A DNA stretch of 64,000 nucleotides from Drouetiella sp036703255 (GTDB taxonomy: Bacteria > Cyanobacteriota > Cyanobacteriia > Elainellales > Elainellaceae). Below are positions 45,390 through 57,373 of the stretch, one piece after another (position 1 is the stretch's first letter; every line of letters begins with the position of its first letter). The stretch covers positions 1 to 64,000 of the forward strand of contig DATNPL010000222.1 in the NCBI GenBank assembly GCA_036703255.1, given 5' to 3'. The notes beneath the pieces were generated by a model. It ran no database searches, was not told the DNA's origin, and was given only the letters and a program-made list of their open reading frames with translations. The translations under genes and the position numbers were made by a program.

Positions 45390-47453
45390 ATGCGTCGCGA
45401 TCGCTTGATCTCCTGGTTTTTAATCGCTCTTGTGCTGGTGCTGTCCCCTGCCTTGGCTAGGGTCAGCACTGCCCAAACTACGGCCTCTTCTCCAGAGACC
45501 ACAGCTCAAATGGGTCAGAGTGATCAGAGTCAGCAGTGCGAATTACTGGTCGTAGGAGGCGGATTGGCAGGCACAGCCGCCACCTATGAAGCTTTAATGG
45601 CCGGACGCACCGTTTGCCTCACAGAAATCACGGACTGGGTTGGCGGACAAATTTCTGCCCAGGGCACCTCGGCGTTGGATGAATCTAAGCGCCAGCGAGA
45701 AGAGCTATTTTATTCGCGAGGCTACAAGCAGCTACGGCAGCGGATTGAGAAAAAGTACAAAATGCTTAATCCAGGCGATTGTTGGGTTAGCGCTTCTTGT
45801 TTCTTGCCCAAAGATGCCCATGCGCTTCTCTGGCAAGAATTGCAGGATGCGGCTAAAGCGGGTAAAGGCGAACTGAAATGGTTTCCCTCAACGGTGATCA
45901 AAGAGCTGCAACTCAGTGCTGACGGTAAGCAAATTGAGGGGGCGATCGCCATTCAGCACAGCCCTGCACCCAATACGCCACCCCTCAATACGGAAATGTT
46001 GTCTGAAGCGATCGAAGATGTCTATCGCTACGAAGATTCCGATCGCTTTACCAAAACCACTATCCAGTTCACGCCCAGCCTTCCCGTTTCATCCTCCACG
46101 GCTGCATCTGCTAAGCCCCGTTGGTTTGTGATTGATGCCAGCGAAACAGGCGAACTGGTGGCTCTGGCGGATGTGCCCTATCGCCTAGGTCTTGATCCGC
46201 TGTCCTATCTCGACCCCTCTTCCCCTAGCGTTACAGGTGATCCGTACTGCACTCAGGGCTTTACCTACACCTTTGCGATGGAGCGCACCGAAGATCCTCA
46301 ACTCCAGACGGCTCCATCGTTTTATTCACAGTACGCGCCTTACTACAGCTACGAAAAGGTGCGTCCTAACAAGGACTATTTTGATTACGTATTCACCTAT
46401 CGGCGGATTTTGAGTCCCAAGCCGCGATCGGAGCAAAAGGCATTTGGCGTATCGCAGTCAAAGCCGGGTGATATCTCGATGCAAAACTGGACTTGGGGCA
46501 ACGACTACCGCCCTGGCACTGCTGCTGACAACCTGATCTATACGCGCGATCAGCTAGAGCAGCGGGGCGAATTAGCCCCTGGCGGATGGATGGGTGGGTT
46601 GCGTACTGAAACGCTGCGTAAGGGCGAAGAAAATGCCCTAGGCTTCTATCATTGGCTCGTGACAGGCACGACTGATTCGCAGCTCGGAGAAGGGGTAAAG
46701 CAGCCAGCCCCCAATCATCGCTTTCTCTCTGGGTTTGAAGCTCCTATGGGGACGGCACATGGTTTGTCAAAATATCCCTATATGCGAGAAGGAAGGCGGA
46801 TTATAGGGCGACCTGCTTTTGGTTACGAGGAAGGATTTAGCATTTCAGAAATTGATATTTCTAAAGTCGATTACCTTGATCCTTATTACCAGACTGCTCT
46901 GCCCGATCGCATGTATCGCTCTCTCTGGACGGCTCTCGCAGCTCATCCGACAGAGGTGCTGATTAAAAACACGCCTTCTGAGCAAATTCTGCGGCGGACT
47001 CGCTCCAGAGTCTATCCCGATTCTGTCGGCATTTCGCAATACGCGATCGACTTTCACCCTTGCATGACCCTTTCACCGCCAGAGGCTCCTGGCAATACCG
47101 AGCGGGAAGGCGTGCGGCGTGCTCATGGCCCAGCCTATCCAGCACAAATTCCTTTACGCGCTATGATTCCGCAAAAAATTGATAATTTGCTGGTAGCGGG
47201 TAAAAGCATTGCGACTAGCTTTGTTGCAGCAGCGGCTTATCGGGTACATTCTTTTGAATGGTCAGCAGGTGCCGCCGCAGGTACAACAGCAGCCTTTGCC
47301 CTCGCTGAGAACATTTTTCCCTATGAGTTGGTTGATCAACTTCCGAGTCCAGAGCCGCTCCTGCAAAAGTTGCAGGCTCAGTTAGTTGCTCAAGAAAATC
47401 CGATCGAGTTCCCCGACACGTCAATCTTTAACCTCAATTGGGATAATTGGTAG
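45390..47453 (+). CDS. Exported FAD-dependent oxidoreductase
   Basis: A 687-residue flavoprotein of the FAD_oxidored (Pfam12831) type. A signal peptide (MRRDRLISWFLIALVLVLSP followed by ALARVSTAQ) places it outside the cytosol. The FAD-binding Rossmann motif is CELLVVGGGLAGTAATYEAL; LVAGKSIATSFVAAAAYRVH near the C-terminus matches the second FAD contact region. The start at ATG 45390 is chosen over a TTG 10 codons earlier because the signal peptide then begins properly. Substrate unknown; relatives in cyanobacteria are uncharacterised. Confidence 0.85.
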   Translation: MRRDRLISWFLIALVLVLSPALARVSTAQTTASSPETTAQMGQSDQSQQCELLVVGGGLAGTAATYEALMAGRTVCLTEITDWVGGQISAQGTSALDESKRQREELFYSRGYKQLRQRIEKKYKMLNPGDCWVSASCFLPKDAHALLWQELQDAAKAGKGELKWFPSTVIKELQLSADGKQIEGAIAIQHSPAPNTPPLNTEMLSEAIEDVYRYEDSDRFTKTTIQFTPSLPVSSSTAASAKPRWFVIDASETGELVALADVPYRLGLDPLSYLDPSSPSVTGDPYCTQGFTYTFAMERTEDPQLQTAPSFYSQYAPYYSYEKVRPNKDYFDYVFTYRRILSPKPRSEQKAFGVSQSKPGDISMQNWTWGNDYRPGTAADNLIYTRDQLEQRGELAPGGWMGGLRTETLRKGEENALGFYHWLVTGTTDSQLGEGVKQPAPNHRFLSGFEAPMGTAHGLSKYPYMREGRRIIGRPAFGYEEGFSISEIDISKVDYLDPYYQTALPDRMYRSLWTALAAHPTEVLIKNTPSEQILRRTRSRVYPDSVGISQYAIDFHPCMTLSPPEAPGNTEREGVRRAHGPAYPAQIPLRAMIPQKIDNLLVAGKSIATSFVAAAAYRVHSFEWSAGAAAGTTAAFALAENIFPYELVDQLPSPEPLLQKLQAQLVAQENPIEFPDTSIFNLNWDNW

Positions 47454-47554
47454 CCACATAGATAGCTACGTAGATGAGGACGCTGCTTGCTTGAGAACGT
47501 TGAGTTCGATCGCCCTATCTCGATGAAAGGTACAGTTTCGCCTATCTCATGAGC

Positions 47555-47589
47555 TGTGTTGAAAGGGCGTGCAGCACCCTTTCAACACA
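47555..47589. terminator. Hairpin between convergent FAD oxidoreductase and small gene
   Basis: TGTGTTGAAAGGG and its complement enclose nine bases in the gap between the FAD oxidoreductase (plus) and the small gene on the minus strand. Probably a shared terminator. Confidence 0.6.
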
Positions 47590-47600
47590 ACAACCCCCCG

Positions 47601-47810
47601 TTACACCATGATGCGATTGAGAACACACAGGACTTTATCGGGACAGTGAGGCACGGGGATGGGTCGGCTCCATGCTCCCGCTTCGGCAACGCCAAGGCTG
47701 TGCTGGCGCAAAATGTGCGCTCTGACGTTGTCTTCGGTGCCGATCACGAGCAGGGTGAGAATGCGCGGATCGGGGTTGATTGGCTGAATTGAGCTAAAGC
47801 TATCGGTCAT
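47601..47810 (-). CDS. Small conserved-looking hypothetical protein
   Basis: A 69-residue protein, MTDSFSSIQPINPDPRILTL followed by LVIGTEDNVRAHILRQHSLG and VAEAGAWSRPIP. It resembles short cyanobacterial proteins with a (ILTLL)(V/F)GT and aromatic-Ser-Pro pattern that I have seen but cannot name. A GGAG precedes the start. No domain or membrane segment; function unknown. Its upstream side abuts the large hairpin element at 47820. Confidence 0.6.
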   Translation of the reverse strand: MTDSFSSIQPINPDPRILTLLVIGTEDNVRAHILRQHSLGVAEAGAWSRPIPVPHCPDKVLCVLNRIMV

Positions 47811-47819
47811 AGAGGTTTA

Positions 47820-47943
47820 CACTCCACTCGTTTGGTTTTTTGGGGAACGGATTGAGGAGATGCCCAAAACCAAAGCCACCCTGCTGCTTTTTTGCTATGT
47901 TTTTTAGCCATAGCAAAAAAGCAGCAGGGTGGCTAGTGGAGTG
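47820..47943. repeat. Nested palindrome: 25-bp hairpin inside 9-bp end repeats
   Basis: CACTCCACT at 47820 is matched by AGTGGAGTG at 47943, and between them GCCACCCTGCTGC plus TTTTTTGCTATG (25 bp) has an exact inverted copy across a 9-base loop. It could be a MITE-type insertion of 124 bp or a strong hairpin element at the edge of the defence region. Further hairpins with CTGTTCGTGCAG and CTGTTCGCGCAG centres follow (47955-48035). The rest of the gap to 48231 has no gene I recognise. Confidence 0.7.
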
Positions 47944-48231
47944 ATAAACTGCCCTCTAGCCCTCCGAACTGTTCGTGCAGTTTTGAGGGTTAGTCGCCTG
48001 TCGCTGTTCGCGCAGCTTCAGGTGACGCTTTAGTTACGGATCTCTTTTTTGTACTGAGATACGAGAGTACTGGAGAATGAAGCTTTTCGCAAGTGGTTTT
48101 TAATACAGGTTTATACGATCGCCCTTCTGATCTCGGCGTTTGCTGCTAAGAGCGAGGCTACGGGTTCTCCTTCTTTGATCACTTGCTCTATTTCTATTTT
48201 GGCAATTTCCAACAGTTGTTAGAGATTGCTA

Positions 48232-48558
48232 CTAAAGCAAAGGCTCAATCAAGCTTAGAAGTTCTGCTAATTTATTTTGAACTACATCCCATATCACATC
48301 AAAATCAAGCTGGTCATATTCATGAACAAGCACATCTCGCATTCCTGCCATTTCACGCCAGGGAATTTCTGGCTGTTGCTGACGAAAAGTTTGGGACAAG
48401 CGTTTAGTGGCTTCACCAATGATTGTAATTTGGTAAAGAATAGCAGATAGCTTTTCATCGTTTGCTTCTAGTTCAACTCGGTTGATGCCATTGGTATAAC
48501 GAAGGATTCGTCTGATGGCATTTGCGATATCGATTAGGGATTCTGGATCACGCGGCAT
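48232..48558 (-). CDS. hepT: HepT-type toxin (DUF86), minimal nucleotidyltransferase TA system
   Basis: A 108-residue HEPN-fold protein. The RNase signature R-x4-H-x-Y is present as RDVLVHEY (about residues 74-81). It is all helical and typical for HepT. Its start codon lies inside the end of the mntA-like gene (11-base overlap), the usual order of antitoxin first, toxin second. HepT toxins cleave tRNA or mRNA and are neutralised when the partner adds AMP to the Tyr of this motif. Confidence 0.88.
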   Translation of the reverse strand: MPRDPESLIDIANAIRRILRYTNGINRVELEANDEKLSAILYQITIIGEATKRLSQTFRQQQPEIPWREMAGMRDVLVHEYDQLDFDVIWDVVQNKLAELLSLIEPLL

Positions 48559-48862
48559 AGATCGTTTGTGCAGACTCTAAAATATTTTTGCGCCTTAACC
48601 AGTTTTCACTGCGTTCGATCGCAGTCTTAATCATTAGATCTACTTTACGATCAAAGATGGTTTCAAGTTCATCACGCATTTGTAGTGTTTCGGTTAAGCC
48701 ACGCTTTGCATTTGGGGAAACGTTAATCAAGATATCTATATCGCTGTCGGGACGAAAGTCGTCGCGCAGAACGGAGCCGAAGAGGGCAAATTCGGTCACT
48801 TGCCAGCGATCGCAAAACTCAATAATCTTTTCCATCGGCAATTCGATCGCAGTAATAGTCAT
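48548..48862 (-). CDS. mntA: MntA-type nucleotidyltransferase antitoxin
   Basis: A 104-residue minimal nucleotidyltransferase. The G-S-x10-D-x-D active site appears as GSVLRDDFRPDSDID (residues about 29-43), so it can adenylylate the partner HepT. The family (MNT, NTP_transf_2) pairs with HEPN toxins. Its ATG overlaps the stop of a short remnant frame upstream by four bases. The pair lies next to the large restriction-modification gene, a common location for such toxin-antitoxin systems. Confidence 0.88.
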   Translation of the reverse strand: MTITAIELPMEKIIEFCDRWQVTEFALFGSVLRDDFRPDSDIDILINVSPNAKRGLTETLQMRDELETIFDRKVDLMIKTAIERSENWLRRKNILESAQTIYAA

Positions 48863-49020
48863 TTCAGATCTACTCCTAATGCTTTAAGTTGCTTGTTCAT
48901 CCAGTCGATCGCTCCTTTATCAACCAATTCAGATAATTTGTAAGCGATCGCATTAGTCAGGTAAACCCTTAAGATGCCAGAAGCGTAGCGATCGTTTCGT
49001 GTGACATAAACCGTCGAAAA
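48859..49020 (-). pseudogene. Start-less reading frame coupled to mntA, possible gene remnant
   Basis: On the minus strand an open frame reads STVYVTRNDRYASGILRVYL followed by TNAIAYKLSELVDKGAIDWM and NKQLKALGVDLK, then a TGA that overlaps the mntA ATG (ATGA). An in-frame stop lies just upstream near 49026 and there is no ATG until close to the C-terminus. It could be the 3' end of a gene truncated next to the restriction-modification gene. I do not recognise the protein. Confidence 0.4.
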
Positions 49021-49046
49021 TCTAGATCACTGAAAAGCGATCGCCC

Positions 49047-52000
49047 TTACTGCTCTGGTGCCCAAGACCCAACGATCGCCTCTCCCCGCTTTTCTTTTGC
49101 AGCTAATTCTAAGTTTAATGTCAGCAGTTTTTCGAGCAGGTCATCGTCTGGGCTGAAACCGTAGGCTTGCAGCACCAATTGATCGAGTTTGGCGTGGAGT
49201 TTGAAGAGTTGGCTGGTGGGTTCGTGGAAGTATTCGTTATAGAGTTTGGTTATGCCCCACTGTTTCTTCTCCATTTGCTGCGATCGGTATTCGTGGAGTT
49301 CTAGGGCGGTGGCGCGGATGGTGGTAATGAGATCTCCCCGGCTATCGCCACCCTGCTTTTGAAGGGGGGCAGGGGGGATCGTTTGGGGAAAAGGGAAGGT
49401 TTCAAAGCAGGTGTTGTGAGTGTAGCGAGTTCGATCTTCAAGCGTAGAACTTTGGGCTTTTACCCAGGTTCGATGCACGTTTGAGGTGAGAATGCCAAGA
49501 ACGTAAAAATCATCGGATACAACTGCTCTCACCGCATTCCCTGGCAACCAAATTGAGGAACATATAGTGAAAGCTGCCCATTTAGAAGTTTCAGGCACAG
49601 CGAAATATTGAGATAAGATAGCCAGCTTTTTACGTAATGCAGGTCTATTTTCACCATGTTTCCACCAATTAAGCCGATAAGTATCTCTACGATTTTTATC
49701 TCGCTCCGGCTTCACTATGGCTTTGACGTGTTGGAAGGGCAAGAGGTATTCATCTGCTTCTTCTATGCTTAAGTCGTTGAAATCTATAATCCATCGTTCA
49801 GGTAATCCAGATGAAGTTTTGGTCAGATTATCACCTGTTGAAAAAGGTTTGAGGACATCTTGATTCTTTGAGTCTTGTCGAATCCAATTTTTTGCCTGTT
49901 CTTCAGATACAACAAAGCCTTTTCCAATAGGAGTTATGCCCTGAAAGCATTGATTAAGATTGGCTTTGAGACGAACGGCTTGCGAAACATCGATCGCGGC
50001 TTTTAAGGATGAATTGATATAGGGGACGGGTTGATTGTCGAGGTAGCAGAGCATGGTTGGTGGTGTGGCTGTGGGTTTGCCCTCATCCCCAACCCTTCTC
50101 CCTGAGGGAGAAGGGAGCCGAGCCTTCTTGTCCCCCTCTCCAGTAGGGAGAGGGGCTAGGGGTGAGGGTTCTAGAACTTCCGCGATCGCCCCCAAAACCT
50201 GGTCAATAGTTTCTAAAACCTCATCATTCGAAAAACGTAAAACTGTGAAGCCATTGTCTTGCATCCATTGATCGCGATCGGCATCTTCAACTTGGCGTGA
50301 CTCATGAATATTGCCGTCTAGCTCAATAACCAAACAGGCTGCATGGCAGTAAAAATCTGCAATGAACTGACCAAGGTTATGTTGCCTGCGGAACTTGGCG
50401 TTTAGAAGACGGCGATCGCGCAAACATTCCCACAAAAGCTGTTCTGCTGGCGTTTGCTTTTGTCGTAGTTCTTTTGCACGTTGTAAAAGTTCTCGTGGAA
50501 TCTGTCGGGTTCGTCCTGCCAAGTCCGAAATACCCGTATCCCAATCCCCCTCATCCCCAACCCTTCTCCCTAAGAGAGAAGAGAGCCGATCCTTCTTGTC
50601 CCCCTCTCCAGTAGGGAGAGGGGCTAGGGGTGAGGGTTCCAGATCTAGGAGTGAAGGCACTTTAACCCAATTCACAATACTCACATGAACATTTGCCTCA
50701 CCCGACCAAACCTGCGTCGAAACCGCATCATAAATAATGCCACCATTTTGCACCACATAATCCAATGCAGCAGTGCGGCTTTTTCCCTGGCTAATTGAAT
50801 TCGTGCCAACCAATCCCGCTCGACCCTTCTCACCAATTTGGTCATGTGCCAGCCGAAACCAATAGGCACAAAAATCAATCGAATCTTTGACATCAGGGAA
50901 ACGGGCAAACACCCGATCGATATACTCATCGCTAAGATTGATCCGCATATGCTTTCCACCCAAAAAGGGAGGATTACCAATAATCGCGTCTGCCTTCACC
51001 CACTCCGTAAACAGCGCATCCTTGCAGACAATATTGTCATCCAGCGTATCCAACGGCAGCGCAGGCTGATCATGAATATCACAAAGGTCGATCGCCACCT
51101 TACGGGCAATCATTAGCGTTACTCGCGCCAATTCCACCGCAAACTCATTCGTATCCATGCCGTAGAACTGCTGCGGTGTGACAAAACCAATGCTCATCTG
51201 TCCCTGTCCACTTTCCGATCGCCGTCGAGCATCAATCTTGTCTTGCAGAACCCGCTCCAAGCGCTTTAGCTCTAGATACGCCATGTAAAGGAAATTGCCC
51301 GACCCACAAGCCGGATCAAGCACCTTGTAGTTACGCAACTCTGTCTGCAACGTAGAGAGTTCCGCCAGCGTTGTCGCATTGGCAATCTTCTCTTCCCAAT
51401 AGCGCGTGATCGTGGGGCGAACAATTTTGAGAATATCTTCTTCTGAGGTGAAATGGATGCCGTGAGCATGGCGTTCTTTGCTGTCACTTTTGCCGATCGC
51501 CGACTCAAAGATGTTGCCAAAAATCGACGGACGTACCGCTTTCCAGTCCTGAGATGCAGCTGCCTCCAACAGTTCCAGTTCTTTCTGCGTTAGCTCTAGG
51601 GGATGCACCTCTCGAAACAATCCCCCGTTGAAGTACTCCACCCCCTGATAGCGCCCTGCGGGAGTAATCCCCGGTCGATTCATCTCCTGAAACAAGTTGC
51701 CCAAAATATCGTAGGTGTTTGAGGGTTTGCCCTGACGGGTGCGATCGAGACACTCGCGCACCATGCCAATAAACAGATCCTCTGGCAACAATTTCCGATC
51801 TTCTGCAAACATCGCTAGCACGCATTGCAACACAAACCGCTGGGCTGTTTTAGGATCAACGGCATCTCGCTGCCGTCTAGTCAGCATCGTCAGCAATTCA
51901 CCCATGCGTCCGGCAGCTTTCTCTGTCACCGAGATCAGATTGTTGTTGAAAACAGGCGCACGATCCAACTCTGGATTCATGAAGGTGAACGCTCCCGCTC

Positions 52001-52409
52001 GTTCGGGCAGCCGTTCTAAAGCAACCTTCTCAATCGGCTCTTCCGACTGCTTACGAAAGTCATAAATCCAAAACTCATCAAAGTTGCACAGCATCACATA
52101 GCTGGGGCACTGCAACTGCATCCAGTACGTCACCGCTTGCGCGTAATGCTTGTTCAGGTCTTCGCCCCGCTTCTTCATCTCAATCAGCAAATGCGGCTTC
52201 CAGGCCAGATCGGCAAAGCCCGTATTACCTTTTTTGCTGCCCTTCTTTACCCGTTCTTCCAGCGTTGCCCCCGCTTCGATCGCCCCTTCATGCCCAAACG
52301 CCTGAAAAAAGCGATCGAGAAAGTTTTGCGATTCTCCTTTCTCATCGCCTTTAAGATGCTGCTGGCAATATCGGACAAATTTCTGGAGGCTTTCGGGTGT
52401 AGAGGGCAT
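49047..52409 (-). CDS. Type IIL-like (MmeI-type) restriction-modification enzyme with inserted DUF559 domain
   Basis: A 1120-residue single-chain enzyme. Residues 1-160 hold a PD-(D/E)xK nuclease (Asp67, Glu77-x-Lys79 in GFADLAW and LLIEMKK). A helical spacer leads to a gamma-class N6-adenine methyltransferase: SAM motif DPACGSGNF (365-373) and catalytic NPPF (479-482). The region beyond about 785 should recognise the target. Between residues 591 and 777 lies a foreign block: two direct repeats translating as EPSPLAPLPTGEGDKK plus RRVGDEG, enclosing a DUF559 endonuclease (about 632-746, RQHNLGQFIADFYCH and LVIELDGNIHE). Removing the block would rejoin the usual sequence in frame. Whether the enzyme still works is unknown. 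It is next to a HepT/MntA pair. Confidence 0.85.
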   Translation of the reverse strand: MPSTPESLQKFVRYCQQHLKGDEKGESQNFLDRFFQAFGHEGAIEAGATLEERVKKGSKKGNTGFADLAWKPHLLIEMKKRGEDLNKHYAQAVTYWMQLQCPSYVMLCNFDEFWIYDFRKQSEEPIEKVALERLPERAGAFTFMNPELDRAPVFNNNLISVTEKAAGRMGELLTMLTRRQRDAVDPKTAQRFVLQCVLAMFAEDRKLLPEDLFIGMVRECLDRTRQGKPSNTYDILGNLFQEMNRPGITPAGRYQGVEYFNGGLFREVHPLELTQKELELLEAAASQDWKAVRPSIFGNIFESAIGKSDSKERHAHGIHFTSEEDILKIVRPTITRYWEEKIANATTLAELSTLQTELRNYKVLDPACGSGNFLYMAYLELKRLERVLQDKIDARRRSESGQGQMSIGFVTPQQFYGMDTNEFAVELARVTLMIARKVAIDLCDIHDQPALPLDTLDDNIVCKDALFTEWVKADAIIGNPPFLGGKHMRINLSDEYIDRVFARFPDVKDSIDFCAYWFRLAHDQIGEKGRAGLVGTNSISQGKSRTAALDYVVQNGGIIYDAVSTQVWSGEANVHVSIVNWVKVPSLLDLEPSPLAPLPTGEGDKKDRLSSLLGRRVGDEGDWDTGISDLAGRTRQIPRELLQRAKELRQKQTPAEQLLWECLRDRRLLNAKFRRQHNLGQFIADFYCHAACLVIELDGNIHESRQVEDADRDQWMQDNGFTVLRFSNDEVLETIDQVLGAIAEVLEPSPLAPLPTGEGDKKARLPSPSGRRVGDEGKPTATPPTMLCYLDNQPVPYINSSLKAAIDVSQAVRLKANLNQCFQGITPIGKGFVVSEEQAKNWIRQDSKNQDVLKPFSTGDNLTKTSSGLPERWIIDFNDLSIEEADEYLLPFQHVKAIVKPERDKNRRDTYRLNWWKHGENRPALRKKLAILSQYFAVPETSKWAAFTICSSIWLPGNAVRAVVSDDFYVLGILTSNVHRTWVKAQSSTLEDRTRYTHNTCFETFPFPQTIPPAPLQKQGGDSRGDLITTIRATALELHEYRSQQMEKKQWGITKLYNEYFHEPTSQLFKLHAKLDQLVLQAYGFSPDDDLLEKLLTLNLELAAKEKRGEAIVGSWAPEQ
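50081..50641 (-). mobile_element. DUF559 nuclease cassette between 93-bp palindromic direct repeats
   Basis: The two repeats (50081-50173 and 50549-50641) are about 90 percent alike, offset by exactly 468 bases (156 codons), so frame is kept. Each repeat folds on itself: the ends CCCTCATCCCC and GGGGTGAGGG can pair, and two inner hairpins centre on CTCCCTGAGGGAG and CCCTCTCCAGTAGGGAGAGGG-like sequence. The enclosed segment encodes a DUF559 (Vsr-like fold) endonuclease domain with FIADFYCH and VIELDG motifs. In other cyanobacteria DUF559 genes often sit beside similar GRGAGGEG-coding palindromes. Called a mobile element by inference. Confidence 0.65.
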
Positions 52410-52492
52410 AGGGCAATTGACCAGTCAGATTGGGGAGAGCAGCAAACCGAAACTTGCAAAACCAAGATTCAGTATTCCCACTTACGCTTCCA

Positions 52493-52723
52493 ACCTACAA
52501 GCCTCAATCCTCAACTGTCGAGGTTTTAACAAGAAACTCCGACCTTTTTACTCAAAACTTCGACCTCTAACCCTCATCGTTCAACCTCTGAACTCGAAAT
52601 TTTGACCTCCGCACTCAAAACTCCGACCTTTTTGCTCAAAACTCCGACATCCGATCGCCAAACTCCGACCTTTTCACTCCAAAAACGAAGCTCAGAACTC
52701 GGAACGCCGAGCAAATAGCTCCA
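52493..52723. repeat. Degenerate 21-bp tandem repeats
   Basis: About eleven consecutive 21-base units related to AACTCCGACCTTTTTACTCA, in exact register; nine are clear from 52535 to 52723. They lie in the 52410-52832 gap, upstream of the restriction-modification gene and downstream of the treS fusion. The minus strand reads them as a heptad-like peptide (LSKKVGVLSAEVKISSSEVE within a 63-codon frame, 52574-52765), which probably reflects the period rather than a gene. Confidence 0.75.
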
Positions 52724-52832
52724 ACTTCCAAGCCCTGAGCTTGATCGATCGCTCTCTAAGGTCAAACCGTCGGGTTTACTGCACCATTACTCCCTTCGGC
52801 TTCACCGTTCTCGCAATCAAAACCGTGAGGCG

Positions 52833-56306
<3,474 letters not shown>

Positions 56307-56411
56307 GTCGTTTGGCTTCCAGGGGTACAGGTCTTGCGTCCCAATCGGGCAAATTGCACGTGGGTTGAGAAGATGAGAGAATGTATATCTGTTTTACAGA
56401 AAGCTAACTTC

Positions 56412-56459
56412 ATTATGAAGTGGGCTGCTTCGTTCGGGCGAGGCAACCCACTTCATAAT
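56412..56459. repeat. 13-bp inverted repeat upstream of treS
   Basis: ATTATGAAGTGGG and CCCACTTCATAAT flank a 22-base loop in the 1067-base gap 56307-57373. A 72-codon frame overlapping it (56413-56631, minus strand) has no family features and I do not call it. The gap must carry the treS and malQ promoters. Confidence 0.5.
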
Positions 56460-56955
56460 CGGGCGAAATGCAGCAGCAAATCTCCTGCACCTGCAAGTTT
56501 TGCTGTGCAAAACAAAGCGTTAAACCTAACGTTAAAACAAACATTAGAACAAGGGCATCGCTTGATCGGAAGAGAACGTTTTTACTAGGAAAGCGCTCCG
56601 CACGCTCCTGACAAAAAGTTATCCCTCCCATCAGCAGCGCCCAAACAAACAGATGTCCTGAAGGCTAGAAGTAACTGCTCTGGGCGTTCAGAATTGCCGA
56701 TATCTGAATTTTCTAATATGAAGCTGAAGTAAAATTCATACGTGAAAATCCTGACCTGATTCGATCAGTTCTGTAGTGCCGGACGCACTTCTCTATTGAT
56801 TCTAGGAAGATAAATCCGAATAACCTCGGAGTTTTGGCTAACCTTCACTTTATCTTCGTAAATTTATGATGTGTTGCTGACGATATCATCATCAAGCAGG
56901 AATTATAAATAGGATAGAAATCAGTAGCTTGAATTGGGTCATGTTTTAAACAGGC

Positions 56956-57001
56956 TTTTAGTTTTAAAGGGGGGTGCTATGCGCCCCCTTTAAAACTAAA
57001 A
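56956..57001. repeat. 18-bp perfect hairpin in the treS-malQ gap
   Basis: TTTTAGTTTTAAAGGGGG is repeated as its complement around a 10-base loop (TGCTATGCGC region). It ends in A-runs on both sides, like the terminators elsewhere in this genome, but no gene ends nearby. It could be an RNA structure or a degenerate MITE. Confidence 0.55.
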
Positions 57002-57373
57002 AATGAGCCTAAACCTGTCTGGATAAGCCTTCTATCTCGACAGACTCATTGATACGAAATGGATACCGGATAAGAGTGTAAAAGTGTAATTAGGTGATAC
57101 TAATCTGTCATCAAGATAGAGACTGTAAGAGAAATCTCTGATTGACCTGTGATTTTTTTAACTGAGATCATCGGCACAAGTTAGTGATTTCTAAACCTGA
57201 TGCGATCGCTCCGTATGTAGCAGTTTGGCTGTCAAATTAACTACATGTCAAATTGACTACATGAGGGGCTGTCTCCACAGCTCTATTCCGCTAGAGGCTC
57301 TATTACTCTAGATTGATCTGATTCAATCCTCAGAAAACTAACATAACCTAAGACATTACAGGCAGGAATTATT

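Noticed and set aside
49321..52389. Pro/Gly-rich sequence EPSPLAPLPTGEG as a protein domain
   Set aside because: It is the translation of a palindromic DNA repeat, not a conserved domain.
52493..52723. CRISPR array
   Set aside because: The 21-bp units are contiguous with no spacers, repeats vary, and no cas genes are near.
52574..52765. 63-residue coiled-coil-like protein
   Set aside because: The heptad pattern follows from the 21-bp repeat period; the frame starts and ends arbitrarily.
56413..56631. 72-codon minus-strand frame in the treS-malQ gap
   Set aside because: It overlaps the inverted repeat and has no family resemblance or ribosome site.
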